64,000 nucleotides of DNA from assembly GCA_025526995.1 (NCBI GenBank), contig JAHLKG010000024.1, positions 62,001-126,000 on the forward strand. The letters run 5' to 3'. Made by a program: the position numbers and the translations under genes. This document shows, one piece after another, positions 11,873 through 22,527 of the stretch; the stretch's first letter is position 1; every line of letters starts with the position of its first letter. The stretch is from Powellomyces hirtus (lineage: Eukaryota > Chytridiomycota > Chytridiomycetes > Spizellomycetales > Powellomycetaceae). The notes below the pieces were generated by a model, which was not told the origin of the DNA, searched no databases, and worked only from the letters and a program-made list of their open reading frames with translations.

Positions 11873-12367
11873 TTACAGTGTGCTTTGGTCATTGCCCTCG
11901 TTGTCATCCTTCGGAACATAGGGAGGCAGCGGCTCCACGTCCACGTAGCGAGGTAGGCCGCCATTTCCCATTTCGAGCTGGTCCGCAGCCCACCGAACTC
12001 TCATTTCTTCTTCTCTCATCTTCTTGACCGCCAACCATAGGGTAATCGTTGCAGTGGGAAAAATCGTGCAGGCCGATATCACCGTGATCCAAGCCGGGGC
12101 GGGAGGGGGAGCCAGGGCAGCAACAAGGGCAAGGACGGGGATGAGGGCAAACAGCAGGGCAGAAGTGACAAGAAGGCGCAGAATGGTTATATGGGCTTTA
12201 ACGAGGACAGATGTGGTGGTACGGGTGGCGAGGTGAAGTGTTGTCGAGGGTGTGCGGAAACAGTGGAGCAGCATGGAAAGCGCAGATGGGGGATTGTGCT
12301 GAGTGGCTTGAGCATTGGGTTGCAGGATTGGTTGCTCCTCCGTCCGAGCATCGTTGTCTGTTGGCAT
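11873..12367 (-). CDS. Small membrane protein of unknown function
   Basis: 164-residue frame from ATG 12367 (MPTDNDARTEEQPILQPNAQ); the frame is open further upstream but that part reads like non-coding sequence. Two hydrophobic segments (TILRLLVTSALLFALIPVLA and WITVISACTIFPTATITLWL) are separated by a Pro/Ala-rich turn. A basic KKMREEEMRVRW stretch follows. The C-terminal tail holds a tyrosine/proline motif (LPPYVP), a possible WW-domain or ubiquitin-ligase docking site of the PPxY type. The family was not recognised. The antisense strand is also open here, so confidence is moderate. Confidence 0.5.
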   Translation of the reverse strand: MPTDNDARTEEQPILQPNAQATQHNPPSALSMLLHCFRTPSTTLHLATRTTTSVLVKAHITILRLLVTSALLFALIPVLALVAALAPPPAPAWITVISACTIFPTATITLWLAVKKMREEEMRVRWAADQLEMGNGGLPRYVDVEPLPPYVPKDDNEGNDQSTL

Positions 12368-12668
12368 TATCGCTTGCCAGAATGGTATATCGATTTGGAC
12401 AGCGAAGTGGGCCAAGCGGAATTGGAGGAAGAGGGGAAGTCCTCGCGCAGGGCGATAAAACAAGCGTAAAATTACGGTATCTTGACAAACTCGTGCAACC
12501 TCGTATGACAGTGTACAACTGTGTGGAGCATTGTAATACATCAGATTCATGCAGGGCTTTGGCTCACTTTCTTTTTTGGTTGGTCTTCCCGTAAAGAATT
12601 CACACAATTGCACACGAGCGGCCCCCAGTTCACCGTTGCAATCCAGCACTTTATTCGACTCCACAAGC
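12368..12668. other. Divergent promoter region upstream of TTC4/Cns1
   Basis: About 0.3 kb between divergent start codons. No distinct element recognised. Confidence 0.4.
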
Positions 12669-14172
12669 ATGCCGACAATAGAAGAGATTCCAGATCTGCC
12701 ACCGTTCGTCTCCCAGGTCGCAGGACCGCAGGCCAAGTACACGGACCACGACAAGTTTGTCGAGGACCTCATGAAGACGCCGCTCTTCATGAAGACAATG
12801 CCCACCGAGAAGGACATTGAAGAGAACGAAACGCTAGCCGCGATCCACTCGCTCATCTATGACGGAACTCCGGAAGGTATGTCACGCTGTGCCCTTGGTT
12901 CGAAAATATCTTGTAGTGAATGCCGACCAAGCTGGAACGCAACGTCCCTGGTGCATCGCAGTCGAAACAGAAATCTTAGGCCGCTAATCAGTGCTTTTCT
13001 TCATGTCACGCGTATGGTGTCATTAGAAATTGCCACAAACTTCAAGAACCAAGGCAACGAAGCCTTCCAAGCCGGTCCGCGGGAATTCAAACACGCCATC
13101 AATTATTACACAAAGGGATTAGAGCAGAAAGCAGACTCCCCAAAGCTGAACGCAATCCTCTACGCCAACCGCGCCGCCGTAAATCTGGAACTAGGTATGA
13201 AGTGGAAGAGAGCCTCGGCGTAACCTGTCAAATTGTGTGACCTGAGCGATCTCATTGCCTGGGTTGATAGGCAACTATCGAAAAGTCCTGAATGATTGCG
13301 GAGCAGCCATAACACTGCAGCCAGACTTTGTCAAAGCGTACTACCGATCCATCAAAGCGCTGCTGGCATTGGACAAACTAGAAGAGGCCTTAGACTGCTG
13401 TGAAAGAGCTTTGAAGGTAGCGATGGCGGCGCTGCCTTTCATTAAAGATCTCCGCCAAACTGAGAATGTGATGCGAACTGTAGATCGACCCACACAACGC
13501 TGCCATCAGTATCGAGCAGGCTAAAGTCCTCAAGAGAAAGACGCTGAAAGAGGAAACCGCCCGAGCGCAGTTGGAGCGGGAACGTCAGAAAGAGGCTGAC
13601 GAGCGCATGCTGCAGAATGCCATCAAGGTTAGTGCTTGATGCGTCAGTGATCTTCTTTTGATTGCTATGCGATCTAATGGTCTTTATAGGCGCGCGGAAT
13701 CAAGATGATCAGCAGCGACCCCAAGTCATCATCACAATCATCTCAGTCGCACTACGTTCACGCCTCTCAAGGGACACATGCTCCCCATCTTGACAAAACC
13801 ACCACCCCACCAACGCTTTGCGTGCCGATTGTCCTGCTGTACCCGGAATACAGTCAGTCGGATCTGATTGCCGCCGCCCGAGAAACAGACCCGCTCCAGC
13901 ATCATCTTGACACCATCTTCGAGGAGGCGGCACCTTGGGATACCCAGGGCACATACAAACCAGACAATCTCGATGTGTATTTTGAATCTCAAAGTACAGC
14001 AGACAAACCACCACGTCTCCTCAGAGTCGGCTCCCACCTCCCCCTCGCGACTCTACTTCAGCACAACGACTACGCCATTGTTGATGGCGTTGCCACACTC
14101 TTCGTGATGGCCAGATCGTCCCCATTCGCAAAGGCTTTCAGAAAGCGATACACAGCCCCCAAAGCACCATAG
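12669..14172 (+). CDS. CNS1: TTC4/Cns1 Hsp90-Hsp70 cochaperone
   Basis: TPR cochaperone that binds the EEVD tails of Hsp90/Hsp70; in yeast Cns1 is essential and supports eEF2 folding. Start ATG 12669 (MPTIEEIPDLPPFVSQVAGP). Four introns (donors near 12875, 13195, 13417, 13627) join with consistent phase. The N-terminal segment contains FVEDLMKTPLFMKTMP, characteristic of the family. TPR repeats follow (FKNQGNEAFQAGPREFKHAI; ILYANRAAVNLELGNYRKVL; AYYRSIKALLALDKLEEALD). A charged helix (KRKTLKEETARAQLERERQK) leads into the C-terminal 'wheel' domain: VPIVLLYPEYSQSDLI, LDVYFESQ, VGSHLPLATLL. All expected parts are present and no disruption was seen. Confidence 0.92.
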
Positions 14173-14725
14173 ATTCATATAAATAGTTGATTGCAATTCC
14201 CTGTTCTATCAGCATTGTGTCCGTTCAAAGTATCCTGGAAACGTCTCTTTCCAAGTGCCGTTGACTTCTTGCTTTTCGCTGGGTGGCTCCGAAGAGTAGC
14301 CAAGAAGGCACCAAATAGGGGTTGTGCACATTCTTGCAACCCTTGTTCCTCTCCAAGGCTTCTCTCACTTTCCTGTTTCGAACAGCTGCGGAACTTTCAT
14401 GTGTCATGTCACCAGTCGTTTTCCACTCTCCGACGTGGTCTCGTCCTTTCGGAAGACGACCCGCCAAATTCCTAACTCTCCGCGAACACATTCACTTGAA
14501 CTTCATCAAGACTTCCGCTGACAAGGCACTGTATCAAACACCGTCCATAAAGTACTGTACAAGGATTACGCTTGCTTGTGTTACACAAGTTGTTTCATTG
14601 TCACGCGCTCCCCACACGGCTTTGCCCATCTCCCGCCCACGTCCCCAGCCCGAGTATTATTTCTTCTTGCTCTTCCCGACATCCCCGGACCGAGTGCCAA
14701 ACCGTTTCCCACAAGAGTAAAAATA
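14173..14725. other. Intergenic, TTC4 to PMP47
   Basis: About 0.55 kb between two co-directional genes. Open frames here have no domain. A long pyrimidine-rich stretch precedes the PMP47 start. Confidence 0.45.
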
Positions 14726-16029
14726 ATGTCCAAACTTACTCCGTTCGGGAACGCTACGGCTGGCGCTCTGGGTGCCCTGTCGGCAAATCTGGCCGTTTTC
14801 CCCCTTGATGTGTGAGTACAAGGCAAGTCTTGAAGGCGCATTCAACCCCACTTTCTCACGTTTTGCATAACAGCATTAAGACCCGCCTGCAAGTCCAAAC
14901 AAAGGAACTGAAGTCTCTCAGCCCGGACCAGCACTATGAATCTGCCTTGGACGCATTCGCCAAGATTCTCAAGACAGAAGGCATCACGGGACTTTATTCG
15001 GGACTAGGAGCCGGACTCTTTGGAACCGTCGCCAGCGCATTCTCCTACTTTTACTTCTACTCCTATGTCCGCGGATCCTACCAGAAGCGGGTGCCAGGAG
15101 ATATTTCCACGGGGATGGAGCTGATCCTCGGTGCGATATCTGGTGCCATGAGCCAAATATGTACGCTCCCTGTGGCGGTTGTTACGACCAGGTACGTTGA
15201 TACAGATAGAATTGGTGGAGTAACGTCAGAGGCGCTCAGACGACGGTTTCTTCTACTGTCACCGGTCAACGCGATACAATCGTTTTATGCGGAGAGAAAT
15301 CTAACTCTGTGATTCTCAGACAACAAACATCTGCAAAAGACGAGAAGCTGTCTTTCGTGGGGACCATGCAAAGAATCATCCATGACGAGGGTCCCGCGGG
15401 ATTGTGGAGAGGTCTGCAGGCGTCATTGGTCCTCTGCGTTAACCCAGCAATTACCTATGGCTCGTTCGAGCGACTGAAGACATTGTATCTGCTACGAATT
15501 GGGGACACAACTGGGCGACTCAGTGCTGGCCAAACCTTTGTCATTGGCGCTCTCTCCAAGGCACTTGCTACCGTTGTCACATGTAAGAGTTCTGTTTCGT
15601 GCCATCATATGTCTGAAAGAAGGATATTTATTCATATCTTGTTTCCGTAGACCCTTACATCATGGCGAAGGTAAAGATGCAGTGGAAGCCCCCAAAGCAT
15701 GTTGCGACTTTGTCGCAGAAGGACAGAGACGCGGTAACGTACAAAAGCTCGATCGACATTCTGCAAAAGGTTCTCAAGAAGGAAGGACTTGCCGGCTGGT
15801 ACAATGTAAGAACATTGGTCAATTTTTCAGAAGTTTACAACACTCTACGTACTTTGATGTTTACGCGCGCATTCTTCCGCAGGGTTTGCAACCTCAGATC
15901 ATTAAGGCTGTCATTTGTCAAGCCATCCTCTTCGTCTGCAAGGACCAATTCGGGGCGTGGACCCTGATGCTCTTCGCTTTCTTTGCCAAGGCAAAGAAAG
16001 CTCGCTCGGTTGCTTTGCCTGGTAATTAG
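14726..16029 (+). CDS. Peroxisomal carrier PMP47/SLC25A17-like
   Basis: Member of the mitochondrial carrier family (three repeats of two helices), resembling peroxisomal PMP47/Ant1 that exchanges ATP/AMP, CoA or NAD across the peroxisomal membrane. Start ATG 14726 (MSKLTPFGNATAGALGALSA). Introns begin at about 14813, 15192, 15581 and 15807, and phases agree. The first carrier signature is AVFPLDVIKTRLQ. The second repeat has TLPVAVVTTRQQT, and the third YPYIMAKVKMQW, the variant PMP47 proteins carry in place of a strict Px[DE]xx[KR]. GLYSGLGAGLFG and GLWRGLQASLVL are the matching matrix-helix motifs. The C terminus (ALPGN) has no PTS1, as expected for a membrane protein. Substrate specificity is inferred from family. 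Confidence 0.85.
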
Positions 16030-16158
16030 ATTATCACTTACACAGTAAGATAGCATAGCACATAGTGAACTAGAGTCGGTTATCGTCTCATCTAAGCTTA
16101 TATTCATTTGTTTTCAACACCACCTCAAAAATATACAATGAACATCTTTTCATCAAGA

Positions 16159-16822
16159 TCATTCTTCGGCCGCAGCGGGGCCGGTTGCTGGTACGGTGGG
16201 TTCGTTGCCGTACACTGCGATTTTGTGAATTGAAACGAAAGGTCCATGACCCTTCGTTATTCCGAGTCGTATGTGCCGCGCAGTGTTATCGGATTTCGGG
16301 AGATTCAGAGTCACGAGTTGAAATCCTTGGTCCCCATCATCAACGTCTGCACAAGAAAGAACATGTGTCAGTCAAGGGATGAAGGCGCCCGAGCATCGTA
16401 CGAACCACATACCCTGTGCTGTCAATCGCTCAAAATGGTTTGGCTTCTCGTTCATTGATATGTCAGCCGTCCAATGTGCCACTATCATCAATTTATCATG
16501 TTGTTGGCATCTGGACTACTCCTTAAGCATGACGAGAAAGTACCTTTGGTGCTCGTGATGATGATTTTAGTGATTGATATCAAGGTTGGCAGTGAGACAA
16601 TAATTTCTTGGGGGAACAGGCCAGTCGTCATCCAGAAGCTCTTGGTATTTCTGCAAACAGAATGAATTAGCTCAACGAACATCTCACTAGAGCACATCTA
16701 TAAGTTTGCTAGTCGCACCCGTCAATCATGTTGTCGACTGGATGGCTGGTGTCAGACGAGGTCACCATAGATATCTTTGCGCCTGCCGACGCGAGAGCTC
16801 GATTCTCATGAGCTGAAGGCAT
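16159..16822 (-). CDS. IFT25: IFT25/HSPB11-like intraflagellar transport protein
   Basis: IFT25 is a beta-sandwich subunit of the IFT-B complex, paired with the GTPase IFT27, that moves cargo in cilia. Four exons were assembled from ATG 16822. Exon 1 carries AGAKISMVTSSDTSHPVDNM-IDG. Exon 2 carries SFWMTTGLFPQEIIVSLP and IIITSTK. A 62-nt intron leads to exon 3 (VAHWTADISMNEKPNHFERL), and exon 4 carries GFQLVTLNLPKSDNTARHIR and GPFVSIHKIAVYG. The pattern 'TSSD.. HP..N.IDG .. FW.TTG.FPQE.I' matches vertebrate IFT25 along its length. The Ala/Glu-rich tail (PAAAEE) is short. Presence of the gene implies a flagellated life stage. It converges on PMP47 with 129 bp between stops. Confidence 0.83.
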
Positions 16823-17061
16823 GATGGATGTATTGATGGTGATCCTGCTGCTGATGTCGGGGCTGTAGGGTGGTTGGTCGGGTGAGGGGATGCTCCTTTG
16901 CCGAGCTATTTTGCGCATGAAGGGTGTGGTCGGGATTTCTGATCTGCGCGTTGAGAGTCGCGTGGATTAGATCTAGGCGTTTGCTTATCTGAGTGTTGTG
17001 GCCGCTAGTCAAAGATTGCCTTTCGCAAAGCGTTCCCTTCTTTCATACAAACGAACGCAAA

Positions 17062-18240
17062 ATGAAGGTCATCGTCATAGGAGGCGGTATCGGCGGATTG
17101 ACGACTTCCATAGCTCTCACCCAAGCGCTGCCAGGTGGTCCGATATTCAGATTTACGAGCGGGTCACCGATCTGCGCCGTCAGGAGCAGCCATTTCCGTA
17201 TGGGCGAACGGCGTCAAAGTGCTCAAAGCTCTTGGGCTAGGCGCTCATATTGAGGATATGCGGGCGACATGCAGACAATGGCTTACCACTCAAAGACCGG
17301 AGAGAAGCTATGCGACCTCAGCTTGAAGCCGCTGTACGACAAGGTGAACCAACTTGCAGGAGCTGCTGCTGGACGGCGCGGCAAAGCAGGGGATCAAGAT
17401 TCATCTTGGAAAGAAGGGCGCAGAGTACACGACAAGCGAGGACAACAAGACAGTCACTGTGTCTCTTCAGGATGGGGAAAGTGTGACGGGCGATTTGCTC
17501 ATCATTGCGGAAGGCACCCACTCGAAACTGCGGAACAAGGTCATTAGTCACATCGTCGCCGGCAACTATGTCGGCTACGTCAACTACAATGGCGGTGTAC
17601 CCGTTACCTCGGATCTCGGTGACCCGACCAAGTGGAATCAGTTCGTCGGCGAGTGAGCATGATGCCCATGGGCGAGAACAAGTTATACTTCTTCATCGAC
17701 GTTTCCGTCCCCACCGGTACCACTTCCTCACCCGAACAGTACCGTGATGATCTGTACCAGAATTTCGAAGGCTGGGCCGCACCCGTACGGAATCTCATCA
17801 AAAACATGGATCCATCCATAGTCGCCCGCGTGGAGATTCACGACATTGAAAATTGGAAACGTTCTACAACGGACCAGCTGTAATGATTGGCGACGCTGCA
17901 CACAGAACCGCACCGGATCTCGGCCAAGGTGGTTGCCAGGCCATGGAAGACGCGTGGGTCTTGGCCAATGCACTGAAAACGCATCCGAACGATCTCCATG
18001 CCGCACTGAAACATCTACGACGCCATGCGAGTCAAACGCACCGTTAAGCTCGTTGGTCGGGCGCGAAAGCGAGCCGAGATGATCCATGGTCTCGACATGA
18101 CTGCCACGAACGCCTGGTACACCGAGTTCGCTACGGAATCAGGTGAGAACATTATGGAAGGTATGGCCAAAACCATCCTCGGCGCGCCCACGGACCTTGA
18201 CAGTGCTGTTGCCGTCTTGAAGGCGGAAGGTCTGATGTAG
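17062..18240 (+). pseudogene. FAD-dependent monooxygenase with multiple frameshifts
   Basis: Similar to salicylate-hydroxylase-type flavoprotein monooxygenases. Recognisable pieces occur in order but in changing frames: MKVIVIGGGIGGLTTSIALT (GxGxxG dinucleotide motif), DIQIYERVTDLR, SGAAISVWANGVKVLKALGL, MAYHSKTGEKLCDLSLKPLY, QELLLDGAAKQGIKIHLGKK with GDLLIIAEGTHSKLRNKV, MPMGENKLYFFIDVSV, VMIGDAAHRTAPDLGQGGCQ (the GD FAD-binding motif), then MRVKRTVKLVGRARKRAEMI. Changes fall near 17136, 17182, 17268, 17355, 17652, 17866 and 18020. None can be spliced out with a normal-sized intron. A block before LQELLLDG, where relatives carry a short linker, also seems lost. It is either a young pseudogene or a patch of poor sequence; neighbouring genes are intact. 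Confidence 0.75.
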
Positions 18241-18751
18241 ACTATCCACCACCCCATCCGCACATACTTGCTAGTCAGGCTACGTTAATGCATTCATAGT
18301 TGTTCTATACATACAGTATAAATTAGCACAATTCCTCACAATCTGGATCGCCTTCTAAGGCAGATAATATTGTCTTATTTACGCGTCTCATGTCATGGAG
18401 CATTCGCAGACGAAGAGCTTTTCGAGTTGGTTCCGGTGTCTGTACCCGTACCAATAAACTCATGGGTCACACCCAACCCTCCTTTGCCCAGGAGGTTGGA
18501 TTCATAGAATGCGTTTGCTGGTTGATGAAGGCAGTGCTGGATAAGTTGAAGCTGAGGACTCTAATAGATGGGCACGATAAGCTTGAGATGCCCCCGATAT
18601 GTCGATTCAAAAGCGACTTGCTTTGGCTCCGAATGAATCTTCCCATGTTCACCCCGCGATTGACTACAAGGTCGGTGTCCACGATAGGACGGCGATCCGA
18701 TTGATGTGAGGCACAGATGGAGGCCACCATAATTCGTCGCAATAAACGGTT
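18241..18751. other. Intergenic, no supported gene
   Basis: Half a kilobase between the broken monooxygenase and the 3' end of the minus-strand coiled-coil gene. Open frames exist on both strands but show no domain or splice-consistent extension. Confidence 0.4.
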
Positions 18752-19899
18752 TCATTTCGCGCTCAATGCCTCGGTGATGCCTTCATGAGAGGATTTGATA
18801 GCTTCAAAAGTTCGCAGAACCTAGAGAAAAAAAAGTAGCGTAAGTTCCTCATACGAAGCGCAGAAGTATCAGATATATGCAAACCTTTTGTAGAGCCAAG
18901 TGCTGCTCGTGTGCCTTCATAGCAGATGCGCCCAATCCTACAAAGCACAAACATGTAAGTCTTGACATCTGGCCACAACGCCCGCGTCAGCAAGTTTGCA
19001 TACCTTCCGTCATTCGCAGTGGTCGGCGGATGATATACGGCTCGATGTCTTCATAGTACTTCTTGGAGACATTCGTCACGCTGATGGATATGTCCGTGCA
19101 CACATCAACAATGTCCTTTGTGACCTCTTCGCTCAGTGGATCTGTTTCGATCTGTTCGTTCTGTGAGCCAATGTTGTGAGATCAATTTCCCACCATCGAT
19201 ACCAAGTTTCAATCAAGAATTTCTCACCCATTGTTTCAGGGAATTCAATGACTCGTGAGTGTTATGCAGCTTCTTCCGATCGCCCACCAGCTTCCTGTTC
19301 AGATCTTCCAAAGTGCTCTCACTAGAACTACGCCCTTTAACAACCAGCTAAAGATGTTGCGACATACGTTGAATCCCTACCAAGCTCCCCGATTCCCTGT
19401 TTCATTTTCTCCGAAAGGTGTGTTATCGAAAATCGGTAAGCTTTGGGCAAAGAGTGTGGGCAGGTGAGTCGCGCATATCGCATCCATGAGTGCGCATGAG
19501 CGTGCAAACTCGAGATCTACGTCGGGAAGGCTTCCCAGCAGTGTCAGCTTACTTGGTATTTGCGGATTCAGAATGTTCAAACCACCTTGGCCTACCTGGT
19601 CTCCCCCTCGGAGTCGGAATGTTGCAGTTGCACCTCGGTCATTGTGTGCAGTAAGATGAGTTCGTCAAAGATGTGAGCTTGTACAGTAAGAAACCTGCCA
19701 CGCGCCGCGATCTTGCGGACCAAACTGTCAAAGGGGGACTTCTCATACAGAGTACCGTAGGCACGCGAGCCTTGACATCTAGTCTTTTTTGTGGCAGTAC
19801 GGATTGTGTATATATACATGTGGAATTAAGCTATGTACCATCATCAAGTCGAGCGGTGTTGATTTTGAGAAACTCGGAGCTATCGACCATAAAGAGCAT
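18752..19899 (-). CDS. Coiled-coil protein of unknown function, overlaps MED22 end
   Basis: Assembled from splice phase: start ATG 19899 (MLFMVDSSEFLKINTARLDD) or the in-frame ATG 19890. An intron then leads to GTLYEKSPFDSLVRKIAARG and FDELILLHTMTEVQLQH, a KLTLLGSLPDVDLEF exon, ESTLEDLNRKLVGDRKKLHN, EEVTKDIVDVCTDISISVTN, YYEDIEPYIIRRPLRMTEG, and two last exons reading GLGASAMKAHEQHLALQK and VLRTFEAIKSSHEGITEALS, stop at 18752-18754. The product, about 270 aa, is helical and charged, like a small structural or adaptor subunit. I did not recognise the family. The first codons lie inside the last codons of MED22 on the same strand. One acceptor choice (after GATGTCAAG) is needed to keep frame, so the exact N terminus is uncertain. 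Confidence 0.55.
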
Positions 19900-20439
19900 C
19901 TTCAATATCCGCTGTCACCATCTCAAGCTCCTTTTGAAACTCCAACAGTGTCCCATTGCCTTTTGCTTCCCGGTCTTTGATCGTGAGCCAGCGTGATTGA
20001 GCTGTTGAGTTGAGCATTTTGAAGTCATTTAATAAGAGAGCTTGTTTCAATTCTGATGTTAGCGTCAAGAGTGACTGCGCAGAGTTCACCTGGCATGAGA
20101 ACATCAGTTTCAAATGCTGTGGCATCTACAAGATATCAAGAACAGACAAATACATACAATATTTGCTGCAGCACCCTGCATCAGCTGCCGCTCTTGTGCA
20201 ATCTTGTATCTGTCTTTTGGTTCCAACAAGGATGCGTCTGTGAGACTAGGTTGTCGTAACTGTAGGGTCAAGGAGTGATTCTGAATATGCAACAAACACG
20301 ATCATTCATTTCTGGAAGATACAAATTGACATACAGTAGCAGACTCAACAATATGAGTTAGACTTCCCAAGAGGACGTCAATGTCAGTGTCCAGACGTTT
20401 GTTGAGGTCCTCCTCGGTGTAGACCATTGTTGTGGACAT
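19880..20439 (-). CDS. MED22: Mediator complex subunit 22 (Srb6/Surf5)
   Basis: Head-module Mediator subunit linking activators to RNA polymerase II. Start ATG 20439 (MSTTMVYTEEDLNKRLDTDI). Two introns: one after HIVESAT, with acceptor before NHSLTLQLRQ, and one after QGAAANI, with acceptor before VNSAQSLLTL; phases agree. The core 'AANIV.SAQSLLTLTSELKQ' followed by ALLLNDFKMLN and a basic/acidic helix matches Med22 along its length. About 145 aa, the normal size. It is followed directly, with a ~20 nt overlap, by the unknown coiled-coil gene on the same strand, so the two transcripts must overlap. Confidence 0.85.
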
Positions 20440-20737
20440 TGTACACGAAGGGATATCCAAATGACGGAGATGCTTGTTCAACGTAGACGGCTGGCAGCTT
20501 CCGCTTGACAGGTGACAAGCTGTTTATCCAAGTATCTTAAGGCTGTCCGTGAGGTCAATGTCTGCTAAGCGACTGTCGCATGGAAGGATCACTGTTGCAA
20601 AGTGCACGCGCTAGGGCTAAGGCAGGCGGAAGAAGCAGGGTCAGAGGGCTCCAGATTGAATCTTCGATTCTTCCAGCGGCTGCTTCAGTTTGAGCGACCA
20701 TATCGCCAGCTTGGTTTTTTCACACCTCTCCGCTGTT

Positions 20738-22112
20738 ATGTTTACAACTGAGTCCGTGCTGGCGACTGTGCCCTGGGTGCCATTCTCTCTGCCGACGTCC
20801 GAGGGCACCGTTCTGTCTGTCTTTGTCAAAGCCCACTTCACCGATGCCAGCTACAGTGTCCTGATAACAGATCTAAAAAGGGTGTGGCAGGAAGATGTCG
20901 GTAAAGACCTTCTTGACAGGAAACTCAAGGTGCCAAGGCGAAAGTAGTAGGACCAAAGCAGTTCCCCTTGTTTACGCTGGTCCGTTTTTATGTGCCTTTC
21001 TAGACCTACGCCAAAAGCTTTAGCGACACCCCTGTCGCCAAAATGCTACCGTTCATCGAAGGATTTGTGAAAGCACAGAAAGCCAATGTTAAATACATGA
21101 GCTTTTTTGAGCCAGATGAGGCCGGGGAGGTGAGTCCTTGGCATCACAGGTATTGATCGAGCTCTCGTTCTAACATAACCGTTGCCAGCTCAAAATACAT
21201 GCGACGGGGTCGGTCGGATCAGTCAACTTCCGATGGGTTTTCGAATGTGTTCAGATACACAGCGAAGCGCTCCCACCGCTGCCAACGCCAGGAGACATTC
21301 TGCATACGCATGTCAACTTGCCGTTGCTGACGATTGCCATCGAACAAACTCGGCGGATCAAATTCCTCGAAGCCTTGATAGAGCGGAAAGATCGTGAACT
21401 GCAGGAATGTCACGAGACTCTGGGCTTTCATACGAAGTTTACGCGCAGTAGGTGCTGACAACAGGAGGCTTGAAAGAGGTTTCGAGTACTCACCCGTTGG
21501 ATCGCAGAGAGATCAGAGGTCTTTTCACGACAGATCTTTACCAAAACTGCTGATGAGGTATGGAATTGCATGTCTACACATCTGCAAGGTCTACCTCAGT
21601 GACTGCAACTGCGACAGTTGGCTAACCGTTGACCGCAAATAGGAATTCAAATCGATGAAGCTGCCACCCTCTGAGATCCCAAAATCGTTCTTCGGAAAGA
21701 TGAACGAGGATCATCTGTACGAATTGGCAATGGGGAAACTCAGCAGACCCGATACCGAAGATCAGATACGCGTTCAAGGAGACCCTGATCAAGGTACAGT
21801 CCACACTTTGTCACCCCGCAACCAGGCTGTTTACTGATATATGCTGTCATGATGTTAGCTGTGGACACGAGTTCCCCGGCAACCGGTCCTACTCTTCCCA
21901 TGGTGTTCACGACAGACATGTTTGGTCCAGGCGATTCTCAGATGCATGCCGAGCCTCCAACAGCCGCAATACCTGTAATACCTGAGCTGTCGGAAGCGGA
22001 GAAAGAAGAGCAAAGAGCGGCTGAGGCTGAGCAACAGCGCATTCGCATGGAGGAGGCTGCTAAACATCGGGCCGCGCAACTAGAAAAGAAGAAGAAGCGC
22101 AAGATCTTTTGA
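20738..22112 (+). CDS. NHEJ1: XLF/NHEJ1 (Nej1) DNA end-joining factor
   Basis: XRCC4-like factor that bridges broken DNA ends with Ku and ligase IV. Start ATG 20738 (MFTTESVLATVPWVPFSLPT). The head domain includes SVFVKAHFTDASYSVLITDL followed by KRVWQEDV, and SVNFRWVFECVQIHSEALPP. A coiled-coil stalk follows (LLTIAIEQTRRIKFLEALIE, RKDRELQECHETLG). Five introns; the one near 21445 is short (~39 nt by the best frame) and uncertain. The protein ends in an acidic, Gln-rich helix and a lysine cluster closing with KKKKRKIF, like the C-terminal Ku-binding motif (basic run then aromatic) of XLF. Domain order and length (~320 aa) fit; every junction was not proven. Confidence 0.82.
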
Positions 22113-22527
22113 CGAAGATTGCCCATGCTCACGGTGCACTTTTCTCCAAGTGAAATCCATGAAGCGACCTCATCGTGGCACGCAGCGCACAATGGTAGCC
22201 GCGTCGAATAGAATAGTCGCCACCGAAGCGTTGATGGAAACGGCCTGGAAGCCCCAAGCAATTGACGGTCAGCATGATCATGCTTCAAAATGCTTCTCCT
22301 GTTCACCTGAACGGGAACCAGGATTGGTACCAATGCCGCCAGCGCCCCTGCCAGCCTGGCCAATGAGTGCCTGGCGGTGCGCTACCACGCCTCGGTAACC
22401 GACGCAGGATGTGTACCATTTATTAGCACTGATATGTACGAGTTAATGTATTACCCTTTTGGAAATGAAATCGAGTACAACTGAAGCTAGACCATTTAAG
22501 CGCTACCGATATTCTACATTCTGTGCT
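22113..22527. other. Intergenic, convergent XLF and ECI1
   Basis: 0.4 kb of 3'-flanking sequence between stop codons. No supported gene. Confidence 0.45.

Noticed and set aside
12024..12594. Plus-strand open frames opposite the small membrane protein
   Set aside because: No domain or Met-led conserved start; less credible than the minus-strand frame.
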